In this document: positions 54,050 to 64,000 of the stretch, in pieces
Layout: the number at the start of each line of letters is the position of its first letter
Numbering within the stretch: position 1 is the first letter of the stretch
Virus record (IMG/VR): IMGVR_UViG_3300009506_000009
Coordinates: 34,894-98,893 of that record
Length of the DNA: 64,000 nucleotides
Source: a virus
Strand: one strand, 5' to 3'
Made by a program: the position numbers and the translations under genes
The notes under the pieces: model-generated
Database searches by the model: none
The model's input: only the letters and a program-made list of their open reading frames with translations
What the model was told of the DNA's origin: nothing

Positions 54050-54078
54050 AAAAATAAGCCACGCTGTGATGCGTGGCT
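54050..54078 (-). terminator. Intrinsic terminator (minus strand)
   Basis: AGCCACGC-ATCACA-GCGTGGCT (54078-54057) followed leftwards by TATTTTTT. It ends the tail operon before the lysis-like genes. Confidence 0.8.
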
Positions 54079-54097
54079 AGGTTGTAAGGTAAGCAGG

Positions 54098-54634
54098 CTA
54101 GATAGCTTTCTTGACTGCTCGAACTAATGATGCCGCTGTACGAGCCTCACCAGTAGAGAGTGTCTTCTTGACAGCCTTAGTCTGTCCTCGCTCGTCACGC
54201 TGTAATGTCTGGTTCCAGACAAAGTTCTTGAAAAGATCAGATAACCATTCTAGTCTTGACGATTCAACTTCGTACTCGATCTCTTCTGCTTGAAGAAGCT
54301 CATCGTAGGACACACCTTGAGGTAGTTCTGCAAACGCTTCCTGGGCTTCTTCGATCTCCCTTTCAAGAGATGCCGGAACTTCAGTGTTGGCTTTTTGTAG
54401 CATGGAAAGTTTGTTTTCCAACGCCTTCACTGCTCGCTGTTCTTTAAACCACTTTAGTCGGACCTCACGATCCATGGCTTCGACCAACTTCTCTGCACCT
54501 TCCAGGTCAAGTGCATCGGAGATGTCTGCAATGCTTAGGATTGCTTCGGTATCTAAGTCTTCAATACCGCTGTGGACTGTGAACACTGCTCGCAACATGT
54601 TACGGTGTCCAATGTTAAGACTAATTGTACTCAT
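54098..54634 (-). CDS. Coiled-coil phage protein
   Basis: 178 aa, SD AAGGAG. Mainly long charged helix (ALENKLSMLQKANTEVPASL). Positioned after fibre genes; may be a fibre chaperone or minor structural protein. No family recognised. Confidence 0.6.
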   Translation of the reverse strand: MSTISLNIGHRNMLRAVFTVHSGIEDLDTEAILSIADISDALDLEGAEKLVEAMDREVRLKWFKEQRAVKALENKLSMLQKANTEVPASLEREIEEAQEAFAELPQGVSYDELLQAEEIEYEVESSRLEWLSDLFKNFVWNQTLQRDERGQTKAVKKTLSTGEARTAASLVRAVKKAI

Positions 54635-54683
54635 TCTTCTTTACTCCTTTTTGGTTTCTCAACTTCATTGTCTACAATCGATT

Positions 54684-54992
54684 TTAGCCAAGGTCAATCG
54701 AGTTGTCCGCTAATGCCGCCTCCCTTGCTGAATCTACAGCTATATCGATAAGGTTATTTCGTGCAATTCTCATTACGTTCTGCCGCACAAACACGTCTAC
54801 CATGTCTAACCTTTCCTGGTTAGTAAGGTTGTCAAACACAGCGGACCCATCCAATTCGCCCGTTAAAAGTTTCTCTTTGAATAGAAGTTCAGCCGCATTG
54901 TCTATTACAGCCTGCGCTTTGTCGGTTTCAGCGGTGTATTCAAACGAGATTGTAAAGGTTCCGTCCCCGTTATTTGTAAAAGTTCCTGCCAT
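54684..54992 (-). CDS. Small structural-module protein
   Basis: 102 aa, SD AGGAG. TFTNNGDGTFTISFEYTAET then an all-helical rest. Likely a minor tail-region protein; unassigned. Confidence 0.6.
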   Translation of the reverse strand: MAGTFTNNGDGTFTISFEYTAETDKAQAVIDNAAELLFKEKLLTGELDGSAVFDNLTNQERLDMVDVFVRQNVMRIARNNLIDIAVDSAREAALADNSIDLG

Positions 54993-55001
54993 ATTATCTC
55001 C

Positions 55002-58000
55002 TTAGATTGAGTACCCGAAAACCTGCAACCATGCATTACCAACGGATGCTCCAGATACTAGCACATCAATGTCACCATTGCTGTCACATGGTACCCACCC
55101 TATATTCTCCATTAGTAGGTTAGCTACGATACCACGGATACCAACAGGGTATACAGCCGTACTTTTCGGACGTACTGACATTGAATAAGAACTGCTTGTT
55201 GCTCCAAAGTAGCCACCAATGCGTACCAGTACAGCCTTTGCATTTGCAGGCCATGTTTCTGATGACCCGTTGGTGAAGTCGGTTCGTGTAATAGTATGTG
55301 TACCAGTGGACTTCGCATCATCCCCATCCCATGCTGTGTTGGTTAGTGGGCTGGTGAAGTAGTGTGCTCCGAATACCTCGTAGTTTGTTGAACTCTTACG
55401 AGAGTACAATGATCCCTCGTAGATAACACTGTTATCAACCCCGGTACCTGCCGTTGATCCAACGTAAATACCTTGACCGAAGGAAACATACTTATCAAAT
55501 GAGTAGCCAGAACGATCTGTGTTGAAGTAGATCAGTACTGAGTTTGCCGCACCGATAGTAACGTATCCATTGGAGTTTTGGATTTTAGTAAGCTCATTGG
55601 ACGACGTATTTAGTAGAATTGGGCCTGTTGGGGTATACAACTGTGCATATGTGCCGGAGTGTCCAAGTCGGACATACTCAGTTAAGGCTGAACTAGCACC
55701 ATAAACTCGGATATATGCACTATAAGACCTAGTACCAGCATAGTTGGAGTAGAAATCGAAATACTGATCAGCATGATCATCACCTTCCACGACTAGAAGG
55801 TTGTTGTTAGCTATTGTGATGTTTGGTCTTACTGATCCATCAGTTGAGTATGAGCGTAATGTAAGTTTACCGCTTTCATTTGTACTATTACCAGTAGCAT
55901 AGATTTCACCATCAGCAGGGGAGTAAGAGAGATCACCAACAGACAAACCACTACCAATCCGCACGTCATCTTGGAAGTAGGCGGCACCGTAGGTATATGC
56001 TAAACTAGTTGGTCGTAACTCAATACGATCACCATAGATTACTACATCACCAGACGTAGTAAGTGTCATGTCAGGATCACCCCCGGAGTTATCTTTGACG
56101 ATGATTTCTGCTTCCACAGCTTCTGTTGTATAGTTCAAGAAGCGCAACCCATAGTTAGTGCCTGCGGCATATGTATTGACAAAGGAAAACAAACCATCAC
56201 CATAGATACCACCAGCGTAGTTGTCATTGTACCCTTTGATCCGTCCAGTATAAGATACACTATCATCAACATATAATGGCTGTGTAATAAAGTTTCCTGT
56301 AGGTGCACCAAAGACAGCCGCCACATTAGATGAAGCATCAAATATCTGCAATCCATAGGTTGCCGATGTGTTAATATGTGCAGTGGATGCTGACCCCAAG
56401 CGCACACCAGATGTAGATATAGAAATAACGCTAGTACTGCCATAGTACTGTTCAATACCAGTCGATGATACAGTCATGAAGGTACCACTAGATGTGGTAC
56501 CCAATGTTAATGTGCTATCTGTAAGATCAACATTGACATCCGTACCATTACGTAGTTGTATGCCCGTACTTGTGATGTAGATGTTCTCGGTTGCAACATT
56601 ACCAATGCGAATATTGCCACTTATATCCCACTGAGCAACATTCGTGGTGTAGTTCATGATGCGGATACCGTTGGTGCTATCCATTCCAATCCAAGGTATG
56701 CCACTGGCGTACTCACCAAATGCCGCACCATAGGTTTCTGTAGCATACCCGTAGAGACCTTCAAGGTTACCAACTGCCCAATGCTCAGACCAGTCGTTGT
56801 ATGTAGAACTATTGCGAACATTACCTACAATAGCAGGTCCAACCGTACCAGATGTGATACCACTGTATGAGTAGATATCGATGAATCCTTTACCAATATC
56901 ACCAGTATTAAATAGAGCATCACCTGGGTGCCATAGGTTAGTACCAGAACCATCGAGGTCTCGCCAAACATAGTAAGTGTATGGACCCGATCCTTCTGGA
57001 CCACCCATAACCCAAAAGAACTCTACTTTTCCATTGGACTCAGCATAAACTACATCACCATAGGACATCTGGTTGTGCTCTGTTGAGATTGGCACACCTT
57101 GGGTTAGGGTAGCATAGTCGAAGTATGTACGATCTGTGTTTACGGATGGACTGCGGAAAAGGATTCGGACACTAACACAGGCCGATGGGACCGTAAATTC
57201 TACACTAGTCTCATACCACGTAGCCGCATCTCCAGCTACACCCGTGACTGTGGTTGTCGCAATAATGTTAGCTGAGTTTGTTAGGTCCCACACTTGATAC
57301 CTACCGAGGGATGTATCACCTGCATAACTTCTCGTGTAGAATATCAGCCTATAAACTTCACCTTCGGTTACTGTTTCGTCCTGGTAAACATACGTATCTG
57401 CTGTTGAGCCAGCCACAAGTAGAGCAGAATAACTACCATCATAATACACTGTAGCATCTTGTGTGATCGCTCCGGTTCCGGCGGATTCACCCCAGTCAGA
57501 GAACACATCAGAACCACCAGCACCTGCGGTCTCAAAACTGTTGTTAGCAAACTCATTAGTATATGTGTCTGCGGATAGTACAGTATCTGTAAATTTTGTA
57601 GTAGGACCAACAAGGATGCGTCCCCCAATCGTGGCAATGGTATTCTGTGCAACCAGGGTTTCAACCCATAACTCAGCGGCGTGAAGTGTCAACCACTTCT
57701 TACTGATCGATCCAAGGTTTAACTCATACCCGGTTGCAGGACGTACATCTAACCCGGCTGGATCGAAGATGTAGTCTCCGGTTGGAGCAACAGTCATTGT
57801 TCCTGATGCATCTACAGAGAAAGTTGAGTAGTTGCTGGCGTCATAAGCAAGTACTAAATCGTCTCCGAAACGCACCTGACCAGCCCCTGTATAGATAGCA
57901 TAACTGGTTGTTGCATTAACAATATCAAGTATATACAGTCCGGTATACTCAGCAACCGATCCCGTCCCAACAGCGAAATCAGAGACAATGATCCCGTAAG

Positions 58001-59351
58001 AATCCCCGCTAACGGTTCCAGTGTCAACAGATGGAATGATCTGAAGGCCAAAGAAGCCATCCGTTACCGAAGCGTCTTCAAAATCGAAAGCCACATACAG
58101 CCCTCTGGTATCACCACCTATTGTTGGTGTAAGACCATTCGAAATAGAGCCATTAAAACTACCTAATGTTGGACCACTAATAGCTGTGTCTGATCCAGTA
58201 AAGCTGTACTTATAATACGCTACGATTCCTCCAGGAGAACTTGCGCCATCAAATAGAAGGCTGTAGTATGCACTATAGACAGTACCAAAAGGAGCCTGTG
58301 ACGTGTGTCCATAATATGCGGCGGAGGTCTTACCGGATACATTAATAATCGATCCATAACTTGTGGATGGTGCTTGACCAATGCCAAGTCCCTCTAGTCC
58401 TAATCGACCACCGCTATCTGATGCCAGAATACTTGCCCCTGTTGGATCGGAGCTTGTTGTCACTTCATGGGTGTGGCTGGTCGTTGTGACTGCGTTAGTA
58501 GTTGAGACTGTAAGTGTAGATGGGGTGCCCAGGACAAGATCACCACCGCTTGTGGTAAGGCCGTCGCCTGCAAAATCAGACACATTAATAACTAAGGCAC
58601 CAGTATCAAACGTGAGACCGTCGCCTGCGTTTATTCTGATGTCATTAGCACTTTCGGTGAGACCATAGGATGTATCTATAAAATCGGTAACATCTACACC
58701 AAGGGCACCAGTGTAGAAGTCCAACCCACCACCAGCGTATAGATTTAGTTGGATGTTATTGCTTGCCTCAGTAAGACCCGCCGCTGTATCTATAATGTCG
58801 GTCACATCTATAACAATTGCACCCGCCGAGAAATCTAGGCCATCCCCGATATTAACACGAATGTTGTTGGTGTCTTCGGTCAGACCGTATGCGGTATCAA
58901 TAATAGCGGTCACATCTACTACTAAGGCACCAGTATCAAAGGCTAATCCATCCCCGGCATTGATACGAATGTTGTTGGTGTCTTCTGTGAGACCGTAAGC
59001 AGTGTCAATAAAGTCTGTAACGTCCACGTTTATGGTTACAGTACTACCTGCACCACCATCAACTATACCAATTCCATCCCCGGCAGTCAACACTCTCTCA
59101 TTGCTCAGGTCTGGATCAGTGGCTAGTGTAACAAATTGTGAACTGGAAGGGGCATACCCGCTTGCACCCGTAGGTGTAAAGCTGTCGGCAATCATTTCAC
59201 GTGCGTAAATAGTATCATACCGTCGATTAGTCGAACCTAAATCATATGTTTCTGTGTTTTTAGGTTTGATGTTACCACCGACGGTAGAGTCACCGTCACG
59301 ACGAACGAACTTTAAGTTAAGAAGATCAAGCACGCCCTGATCAATACGCAT
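55002..59351 (-). CDS. Tail fibre / receptor-binding-type protein
   Basis: 1449 aa. N-terminus KFVRRDGDSTVGGNIKPKNT, then YDLGSTNRRYDTIYAREMI, typical of fibre 'baseline' regions. Residues ~115-270 hold 4-5 tandem copies of a ~37-residue unit (DTAYGLTEDTNNIRINAGDG). Residues ~600-750 contain a jelly-roll, CBM4/9-like domain (NSFETAGAGGSDVFSDWGES; YRLIFYTRSYAG). The rest is T/S/G-rich beta-helix-like. Expected to bind the host cell surface. Confidence 0.85.
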   Translation of the reverse strand: MRIDQGVLDLLNLKFVRRDGDSTVGGNIKPKNTETYDLGSTNRRYDTIYAREMIADSFTPTGASGYAPSSSQFVTLATDPDLSNERVLTAGDGIGIVDGGAGSTVTINVDVTDFIDTAYGLTEDTNNIRINAGDGLAFDTGALVVDVTAIIDTAYGLTEDTNNIRVNIGDGLDFSAGAIVIDVTDIIDTAAGLTEASNNIQLNLYAGGGLDFYTGALGVDVTDFIDTSYGLTESANDIRINAGDGLTFDTGALVINVSDFAGDGLTTSGGDLVLGTPSTLTVSTTNAVTTTSHTHEVTTSSDPTGASILASDSGGRLGLEGLGIGQAPSTSYGSIINVSGKTSAAYYGHTSQAPFGTVYSAYYSLLFDGASSPGGIVAYYKYSFTGSDTAISGPTLGSFNGSISNGLTPTIGGDTRGLYVAFDFEDASVTDGFFGLQIIPSVDTGTVSGDSYGIIVSDFAVGTGSVAEYTGLYILDIVNATTSYAIYTGAGQVRFGDDLVLAYDASNYSTFSVDASGTMTVAPTGDYIFDPAGLDVRPATGYELNLGSISKKWLTLHAAELWVETLVAQNTIATIGGRILVGPTTKFTDTVLSADTYTNEFANNSFETAGAGGSDVFSDWGESAGTGAITQDATVYYDGSYSALLVAGSTADTYVYQDETVTEGEVYRLIFYTRSYAGDTSLGRYQVWDLTNSANIIATTTVTGVAGDAATWYETSVEFTVPSACVSVRILFRSPSVNTDRTYFDYATLTQGVPISTEHNQMSYGDVVYAESNGKVEFFWVMGGPEGSGPYTYYVWRDLDGSGTNLWHPGDALFNTGDIGKGFIDIYSYSGITSGTVGPAIVGNVRNSSTYNDWSEHWAVGNLEGLYGYATETYGAAFGEYASGIPWIGMDSTNGIRIMNYTTNVAQWDISGNIRIGNVATENIYITSTGIQLRNGTDVNVDLTDSTLTLGTTSSGTFMTVSSTGIEQYYGSTSVISISTSGVRLGSASTAHINTSATYGLQIFDASSNVAAVFGAPTGNFITQPLYVDDSVSYTGRIKGYNDNYAGGIYGDGLFSFVNTYAAGTNYGLRFLNYTTEAVEAEIIVKDNSGGDPDMTLTTSGDVVIYGDRIELRPTSLAYTYGAAYFQDDVRIGSGLSVGDLSYSPADGEIYATGNSTNESGKLTLRSYSTDGSVRPNITIANNNLLVVEGDDHADQYFDFYSNYAGTRSYSAYIRVYGASSALTEYVRLGHSGTYAQLYTPTGPILLNTSSNELTKIQNSNGYVTIGAANSVLIYFNTDRSGYSFDKYVSFGQGIYVGSTAGTGVDNSVIYEGSLYSRKSSTNYEVFGAHYFTSPLTNTAWDGDDAKSTGTHTITRTDFTNGSSETWPANAKAVLVRIGGYFGATSSSYSMSVRPKSTAVYPVGIRGIVANLLMENIGWVPCDSNGDIDVLVSGASVGNAWLQVFGYSI
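58570..59030 (-). repeat. Tandem repeats within the fibre gene
   Basis: About five ~110-bp units coding for IDTAYGLTE(D)(T/A)NNIR(I/V)N-type segments, each varying mainly in wobble positions. They let fibre length change by recombination. Confidence 0.75.
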
Positions 59352-59352
59352 A

Positions 59353-60528
59353 TTATTTCAACCCTCCAGAAAGTCCCAATCGAGACATCAGCACTGAGAA
59401 ATCTGAGTCAGTCTTACCAATGGTAAGGGATGTCATTTGAGACTGAGCACTATAACTTGTACCTACTACAAACATCCTGGTTTTGGTAGCTACCTGCTCA
59501 GATGATGTAGGGAACACGATAGCGTTCGGATCATTGTTGTCTAGGAAGACAAGATCGCCTGCACGTATCATGTAATTTTCTTCAATCTTACCTGCCCATG
59601 AATATATCTGGCCTTCAACCTGCATCTGCGTAGAAATCTTAGGCCATGCAAACTCTTCAAGAGCATAGTCTCGAAGGTCCTCTCCCATAGCTAGACCCTC
59701 CGGGTTACCACCATTCTGAACGATACCTTCTCTGGTTCCAAATCTAGCAATAGACAAGGAATCAGATGCGGCTGTAGTCTTACTCTCACCATCACCTTCA
59801 TTGGCATAGATACCATATACCTTGTTAAAAATCTCATTCACATCCTGTGCATAGGTAGGTGGTGAACTGTGTACATTCTCTGCTTTCAATACCCAATCTG
59901 GTTCACTGGTTACAAGTGAAGGCTTGACGATTACATACATTACCCGGTTATCATAGATAGCAACATACGGGGTAGCATAGTTGGTAGAGCTATATCCATA
60001 GACTAAACACCGCTCCAATGCATCCACCACCTTAAGGTCCGTGAAGTCTACAGCTAAGATTGCACCCGTATCTGGATCAGTTACAGCAAGATCGTAAGAC
60101 GCAGGCCATGTCTCCGCCATGCGACCGTTCCACGAATCGATAAGGTCAATCGAGTCATCAATAATTTCACTCAATAGGATCGAGCTTGTCACATATATAC
60201 GGTCGTCCACAACTGCTTTACCATCTGCATAGTATCCTGTCATCTTGACAGTCAAGGTGCCTGGGACTGTAGAAAGCTGTGTCACTCTCCCTTCATAGAC
60301 AACCCGAAAGAAGCTGTCAACCACGATAGCATGGTGCCCCAGGATAATATCAAACAGCCTATTGATACCAATCACATCCCCGTATATGTTTGCGGATGCA
60401 GTACCAAACCCACCGTGAAGTTGTGTGGTAAACTGAAAAGAATCAGTAATGTTGTAGGCAAACTGAGGCGGATCAGTATGTATGTTAGGTAGCTCTTGAT
60501 AGAGCAGAAGTGAAAAAGTATTGTTCAT
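59353..60528 (-). CDS. Tail baseplate-type protein
   Basis: 391 aa from ATG 60528, which overlaps the previous stop by one base; the longer frame upstream is rejected. Carries FGTASANIYGDVIGINRLFD and repeated beta segments, and a domain YSWAGKIEENYMIRAGDLVF as in tail-hub or baseplate proteins. Follows the distal-tail gene, consistent with a tail hub. Confidence 0.7.
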   Translation of the reverse strand: MNNTFSLLLYQELPNIHTDPPQFAYNITDSFQFTTQLHGGFGTASANIYGDVIGINRLFDIILGHHAIVVDSFFRVVYEGRVTQLSTVPGTLTVKMTGYYADGKAVVDDRIYVTSSILLSEIIDDSIDLIDSWNGRMAETWPASYDLAVTDPDTGAILAVDFTDLKVVDALERCLVYGYSSTNYATPYVAIYDNRVMYVIVKPSLVTSEPDWVLKAENVHSSPPTYAQDVNEIFNKVYGIYANEGDGESKTTAASDSLSIARFGTREGIVQNGGNPEGLAMGEDLRDYALEEFAWPKISTQMQVEGQIYSWAGKIEENYMIRAGDLVFLDNNDPNAIVFPTSSEQVATKTRMFVVGTSYSAQSQMTSLTIGKTDSDFSVLMSRLGLSGGLK

Positions 60529-62111
60529 TAATAAGCCAATGTATGAAACGATTCCGTAATAAAGACCTGGACTTTGAAAGCACGTTGTCGGTCTGCAAGA
60601 ATACCACCCGTACCGTATGACATGAAATATAATCGGTTGCCCTGTGTAGGGTGTAAACGAAGGCTGTCCATATATGGAATGTATGGCATCCACGCCGATG
60701 ACCCATCACTTGCATAGTATAGGTTCAGCATCATGTCATCATAGAAAGGGCTTTGAAGAGCAGTACCTGTGGTTAAGGCTGTCCAAACACGCATACCATT
60801 GGTGACCGGGATCAGGCGCAGATATTCCAGGCTCCAAGTCTTGGATGTAACCGAGTTACTGCCCAACCAAACACCAATGCGGATAGATGAATCCAACGGA
60901 GATTGTCCAAATAGGTTCATCCTGGCAGGCGGAATCTGTACAACACCCAATGGAAATACAGTAGCACCAGCATATGGCGTTGTGTAAAACAAACCACGCT
61001 CTTCGATATCGGAATTACCATCAGTGTAATAGGTAGTTGCTCGATCCAAGACACCAACAGCCATCATGACATCATCATTGTCTTGTGTGTTGGTTCCAGA
61101 ACAAGCCAAGACGTAGTAGTTTCCTGGGAATGGGTTGCTTGAGCCGTACCCACCAAGGGCAAAACTTATGCGTGGATCAGGAGTGTACCCTAAACCTACT
61201 GTACCAGTTACATAGTAACCGTGCATCGTGTTTGTAACATCATATACTGTACTTAGGTCCGGGTCTGGATATGCAACTTCTGGTGCGTACATTGCGGCAT
61301 AATAGTCACGTTCAGGCCAATAAGGTGAGATATTTGACTTAACAACATGCCCAATCATCAATTGCTTCCAGTCATTATAATATGTTGTGTCTGGTGTGAT
61401 TTTGAACTTCATCAATGGGCGACCGTTGCCTGCGAATGATCCGGTCTCTACATAGGAGTGGTTGTATGCTCCCGCCCAACCAAACCCTGACTGGTATCCT
61501 GGATTTTGTACAATAACCCCACCTGTAGTTGGTGTTCCAACTGAAGGATTCTCTAGTGCCAATTCAGTGTCTGGTGTGTCATTGATAGAGTTACCCCATC
61601 CGGTAGGTGCGATATATAATGTAATTTCTATATCACTCAACACCATACGATCTTCATAATGTGCCAGTGCTGTCTGGATTGACATAACCCCATCAGGAAG
61701 TTTAATGTCTACTGCATATACTTCGAAGTAAGTTGTATAGTCGGCACCACTCCACTTCCAGATCAATTCTCCACGAGACACATCTAGTGGGTCCTGAAGG
61801 TCTTCAACTTCCATGGCAAACCGTTCGAGGTCATTCAACTCATCCAAGATGTATCCACGTAATTGGTCGTCTGTGTAGGACCCGGTTTGTATGGCAACAA
61901 TTGATGCCTTGATGGTGGCAGTGCGGTATTCAGGGTATGACTTGATTAGCTTAAAGAATCCAGGTCGTGATGGTTTCAACTCTCGTGTCTTCCTGGTCAT
62001 GGATATGTTGAAGCCACCATCCATCAATGCCCATCTTGCAGGCGTTGTTGTCGTATCAAGAAAGTCAACACTCGTGCCTGTATTTGTTAGTAACTCTAAA
62101 GTAAATGCCAT
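60528..62111 (-). CDS. Distal tail-type protein
   Basis: 527 aa. N-terminus TLELLTNTGTSVDFLDTTTT and the beta-rich middle fit a Dit-like ring protein that joins tail tube and fibre; C-terminal part resembles a carbohydrate-binding sandwich. Its start shares a base with the tape-measure stop. Confidence 0.7.
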   Translation of the reverse strand: MAFTLELLTNTGTSVDFLDTTTTPARWALMDGGFNISMTRKTRELKPSRPGFFKLIKSYPEYRTATIKASIVAIQTGSYTDDQLRGYILDELNDLERFAMEVEDLQDPLDVSRGELIWKWSGADYTTYFEVYAVDIKLPDGVMSIQTALAHYEDRMVLSDIEITLYIAPTGWGNSINDTPDTELALENPSVGTPTTGGVIVQNPGYQSGFGWAGAYNHSYVETGSFAGNGRPLMKFKITPDTTYYNDWKQLMIGHVVKSNISPYWPERDYYAAMYAPEVAYPDPDLSTVYDVTNTMHGYYVTGTVGLGYTPDPRISFALGGYGSSNPFPGNYYVLACSGTNTQDNDDVMMAVGVLDRATTYYTDGNSDIEERGLFYTTPYAGATVFPLGVVQIPPARMNLFGQSPLDSSIRIGVWLGSNSVTSKTWSLEYLRLIPVTNGMRVWTALTTGTALQSPFYDDMMLNLYYASDGSSAWMPYIPYMDSLRLHPTQGNRLYFMSYGTGGILADRQRAFKVQVFITESFHTLAY

Positions 62112-64000
62112 TAGAACCTCACTCTGCCACCGTAGGCAATATTGTTATTTGTTAGCTCACCAAGCTTGCGGATCACTTTATCCACAAGCATATCTGCATC
62201 ATCCTCACTGCGTATCTGTGCCTCACGCAAGTCAATGGTCACGTAATACGTTGCACCTGCACTTGTAGGTGTAGGTATACCTGTATTTGCAACAGCCGCA
62301 CCAGCAAGAGCCGGGGTTACACCCATTGCCAGATTAATTGCCCTTACTATTTCAGATTCTTCACCCTCAATACCAATGGCAAAGCCTTCTCCTGTCCACG
62401 AACCGAATTGTTCGAACAGTTTAGAAGGAGAAGACAATCCAAGAAGTTTCTTTACCTTTTCAATGGCGGCATCAACAACTGCTTTGATTGCACCTTTAAC
62501 CTTTTCAGTCATAGAGTTGATACCTTCGATCATACCCTCAATGATACCAACACCCATGTCGATAAATTCTTGTCGCTTCTCTTCGATCCAGGTTTTGATA
62601 GCCTCTATCTTATCCGTAACATTAGTCTTTAATTCTTCAGCCTTGGCTTCAACAGCGGCACGAATCTCTTCCCATTTCTCTTCGGCTCCGGTCTTGATAC
62701 TATCCCAGGTTGTGCCCATAATGGTAGCAAGACCATCCCAAAATGTGGACCATGCAGTTGTGAATGTCTCCCAAGCGGTATCAAAGTTAGACTTAATGGT
62801 TTCCCAAGCGGTACCAACAGTCTCTTTGATAGTATCCCATGCTGTAGATAGGATTGACCCTATCTCAGACCAGTTACCACTCCAGATAGCCTTAAATACA
62901 TCGACCGCCGCCCAAAATGTTGTAGTAAGAACCTCCCATGCAGACATAACTGCTGTCTTTAGGCTATCCCAAGCAAGTACTGCAAAGCTTATCAGCATTA
63001 CCAGCCAAGAGTTCCACATCTCATTGAATGTATTAAACGCATTGGCAAAGAAGTCTGAGAATGTACCCCATATAGACTTTGCCATACCTGTCCACCATTC
63101 CCATTTTGCCGCAATGTTTTCAGCAAAGGTCTTGATGATTGACCATACCTGTAGAGTCAGACCAAGCAAACGAACAGCCGCCACACCAATAAGAACTAAG
63201 ACCTCTACAAATCTATCAGCAACACTACCAATCGCTTCACCAACAGTATACCAGTCTATATTTCCAGACAAGCCAAAGGTCTCTTTAAATAATGCCCATG
63301 CGTCTGTTAATCCATCCCATGCATCACGAAGAGCATCCAATAGTGTAGGGTCGATACCATCAAACCCTTCCTGTAATCCCTTAATGAAAGGCAACTCAGT
63401 GATATCAAAGTCTTCAAAAGCAGAAGCAAAGTCTGTTCCTGTCAACTCTTCCCATATACCAGATAGTTTATCTTTTGCTTCACCAACGAAGGCAACGATG
63501 GCATCCTTCCAAGATACTAGGGTGTCGTAGATTTCACGGGCCTTGGTACCAATCTCATACATGGTGTTGTACGTGTTATTGGCTTCAACATCCACACCTG
63601 CATTAGCAAGCATGGTAGGATCAAGACCATGTAGGTCAAACCCTTGGGAGTCTACCCCATTCCAGGCATCAATGAATCCCTGAAGCATACCTTTGCCTCG
63701 TTCAAGCCTTTCTTGCAGTGACTTGAAGTCGCTGAGAGCCTTGTCAAACATATCATCAACATTAGGAAGTTCTGTATCTGAAAGATCACCAAATCCTCCA
63801 GCAATATCTTCCATTGTTTCTTTGAGAGATTCAAGGGCCTGGGCAATACGTTCAAAGACACTATCCTGGTCCATCATGGCGTCGATGATAGCCTTTTGGT
63901 AGTCCATGTTTTCTTTGTACTGGTCGCCTTGCTCTTCAAGAGCCGCTTGCTCTTCATCGAGACCCCGTAGATTATCATCTCGCTGACGCTGTGCTTCACG
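62111..64000 (-). CDS. Tail tape-measure protein (5' end outside window)
   Basis: At least 629 aa visible; the frame stays open to the window edge (REAQRQRDDNLRGLDEEQ at the edge), so the start lies further right. Helical N-part, two hydrophobic segments (VADRFVEVLVLIGVAAVRLL; LVMLISFAVLAW) and repeated W-x(n)-TAW units (TAWDTIKETVGTAWETIKSN), as in tape-measure proteins that set tail length and help DNA entry. Confidence 0.88.
   Translation of the reverse strand, partial: REAQRQRDDNLRGLDEEQAALEEQGDQYKENMDYQKAIIDAMMDQDSVFERIAQALESLKETMEDIAGGFGDLSDTELPNVDDMFDKALSDFKSLQERLERGKGMLQGFIDAWNGVDSQGFDLHGLDPTMLANAGVDVEANNTYNTMYEIGTKAREIYDTLVSWKDAIVAFVGEAKDKLSGIWEELTGTDFASAFEDFDITELPFIKGLQEGFDGIDPTLLDALRDAWDGLTDAWALFKETFGLSGNIDWYTVGEAIGSVADRFVEVLVLIGVAAVRLLGLTLQVWSIIKTFAENIAAKWEWWTGMAKSIWGTFSDFFANAFNTFNEMWNSWLVMLISFAVLAWDSLKTAVMSAWEVLTTTFWAAVDVFKAIWSGNWSEIGSILSTAWDTIKETVGTAWETIKSNFDTAWETFTTAWSTFWDGLATIMGTTWDSIKTGAEEKWEEIRAAVEAKAEELKTNVTDKIEAIKTWIEEKRQEFIDMGVGIIEGMIEGINSMTEKVKGAIKAVVDAAIEKVKKLLGLSSPSKLFEQFGSWTGEGFAIGIEGEESEIVRAINLAMGVTPALAGAAVANTGIPTPTSAGATYYVTIDLREAQIRSEDDADMLVDKVIRKLGELTNNNIAYGGRVRF

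Noticed and set aside
54057-54062. GTG start for the three-span membrane protein.
   Set aside because: Lies within a terminator hairpin; ATG 54047 is used instead.
59373-59386. Operator GTCCCAATCGAGAC at the end of the fibre block.
   Set aside because: One mismatch to the palindrome and inside a coding region on the minus strand; not enough support.

Overview
This window is a dsDNA tailed-phage genome fragment, probably from a lytic siphovirus-like phage. It carries phage-type replication genes, a tail module cut by the right edge (tape-measure protein, two tail proteins, a 1449-aa fibre-like protein, a holin-like protein) and about a hundred small, tightly packed genes. No integrase, repressor or rRNA is visible. 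The host cannot be read with certainty. Promoters are near-perfect sigma70 type (TTGACA, 17 bp, TAAAAT or TATAAT), Shine-Dalgarno sites are strong, and one exported protein carries a PLAMKNY stretch like those common in extracellular Chloroflexota proteins, which makes that phylum a weak guess.

Layout. (1) 0-8 kb: thirteen tRNA genes (Asn, Gln x2, His, Gly x2, Arg, Cys, Ser, Met/Ile, Lys, Leu x2) alternate with small genes, several of which overlap a tRNA. The block opens with a ~207-nt RNA that I read as a miniature RNase P RNA and holds two more structured RNAs. (2) 8.8-22.5 kb: SSB, HNH and PD-(D/E)XK nucleases, B12-dependent ribonucleotide reductase, MazG-like protein, RtcB RNA ligase, nucleotidyltransferase, RecA, thymidylate-kinase-like protein, HAD nucleotidase and membrane proteins. 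(3) 22.5-24.5 kb: a lone minus-strand endonuclease VII-like gene flanked by direct repeats, then 1.3 kb of non-coding, repeat-rich DNA with iteron-like motifs (candidate origin or control region). (4) 24.5-30.7 kb: a GC-richer block of small unknown genes saturated with short perfect inverted repeats inside and between genes, ending with a CCA-adding enzyme. (5) 30.7-46.7 kb: small, mostly acidic proteins, many with CxxC zinc-ribbon motifs, plus DUF2958, ArdC-like and SprT-like proteins, and a ~390-nt structured RNA region with an alanine tRNA-like element. (6) 46.7-52.4 kb: DNA polymerase I-type polymerase, RecA/DnaB-fold ATPase and Rad52-like annealing protein. (7) 52.3-64 kb, minus strand: lysis and tail genes, convergent with the replication genes at a bidirectional terminator.

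How it works together. None of the tRNA genes encodes CCA, yet the phage carries a CCA-adding enzyme, an apparent RNase P RNA and RtcB, so it seems to bring its own tRNA maturation and repair set. Nucleotide metabolism genes supply dNTPs to a replisome of family A polymerase, SSB, helicase-like ATPase, RecA and annealing protein. Regulation appears to combine consensus promoters with a recurring 14-bp palindrome (GTNTCNATTGANAC), promoter-spacer inverted repeats, intrinsic terminators and several leaderless transcripts.
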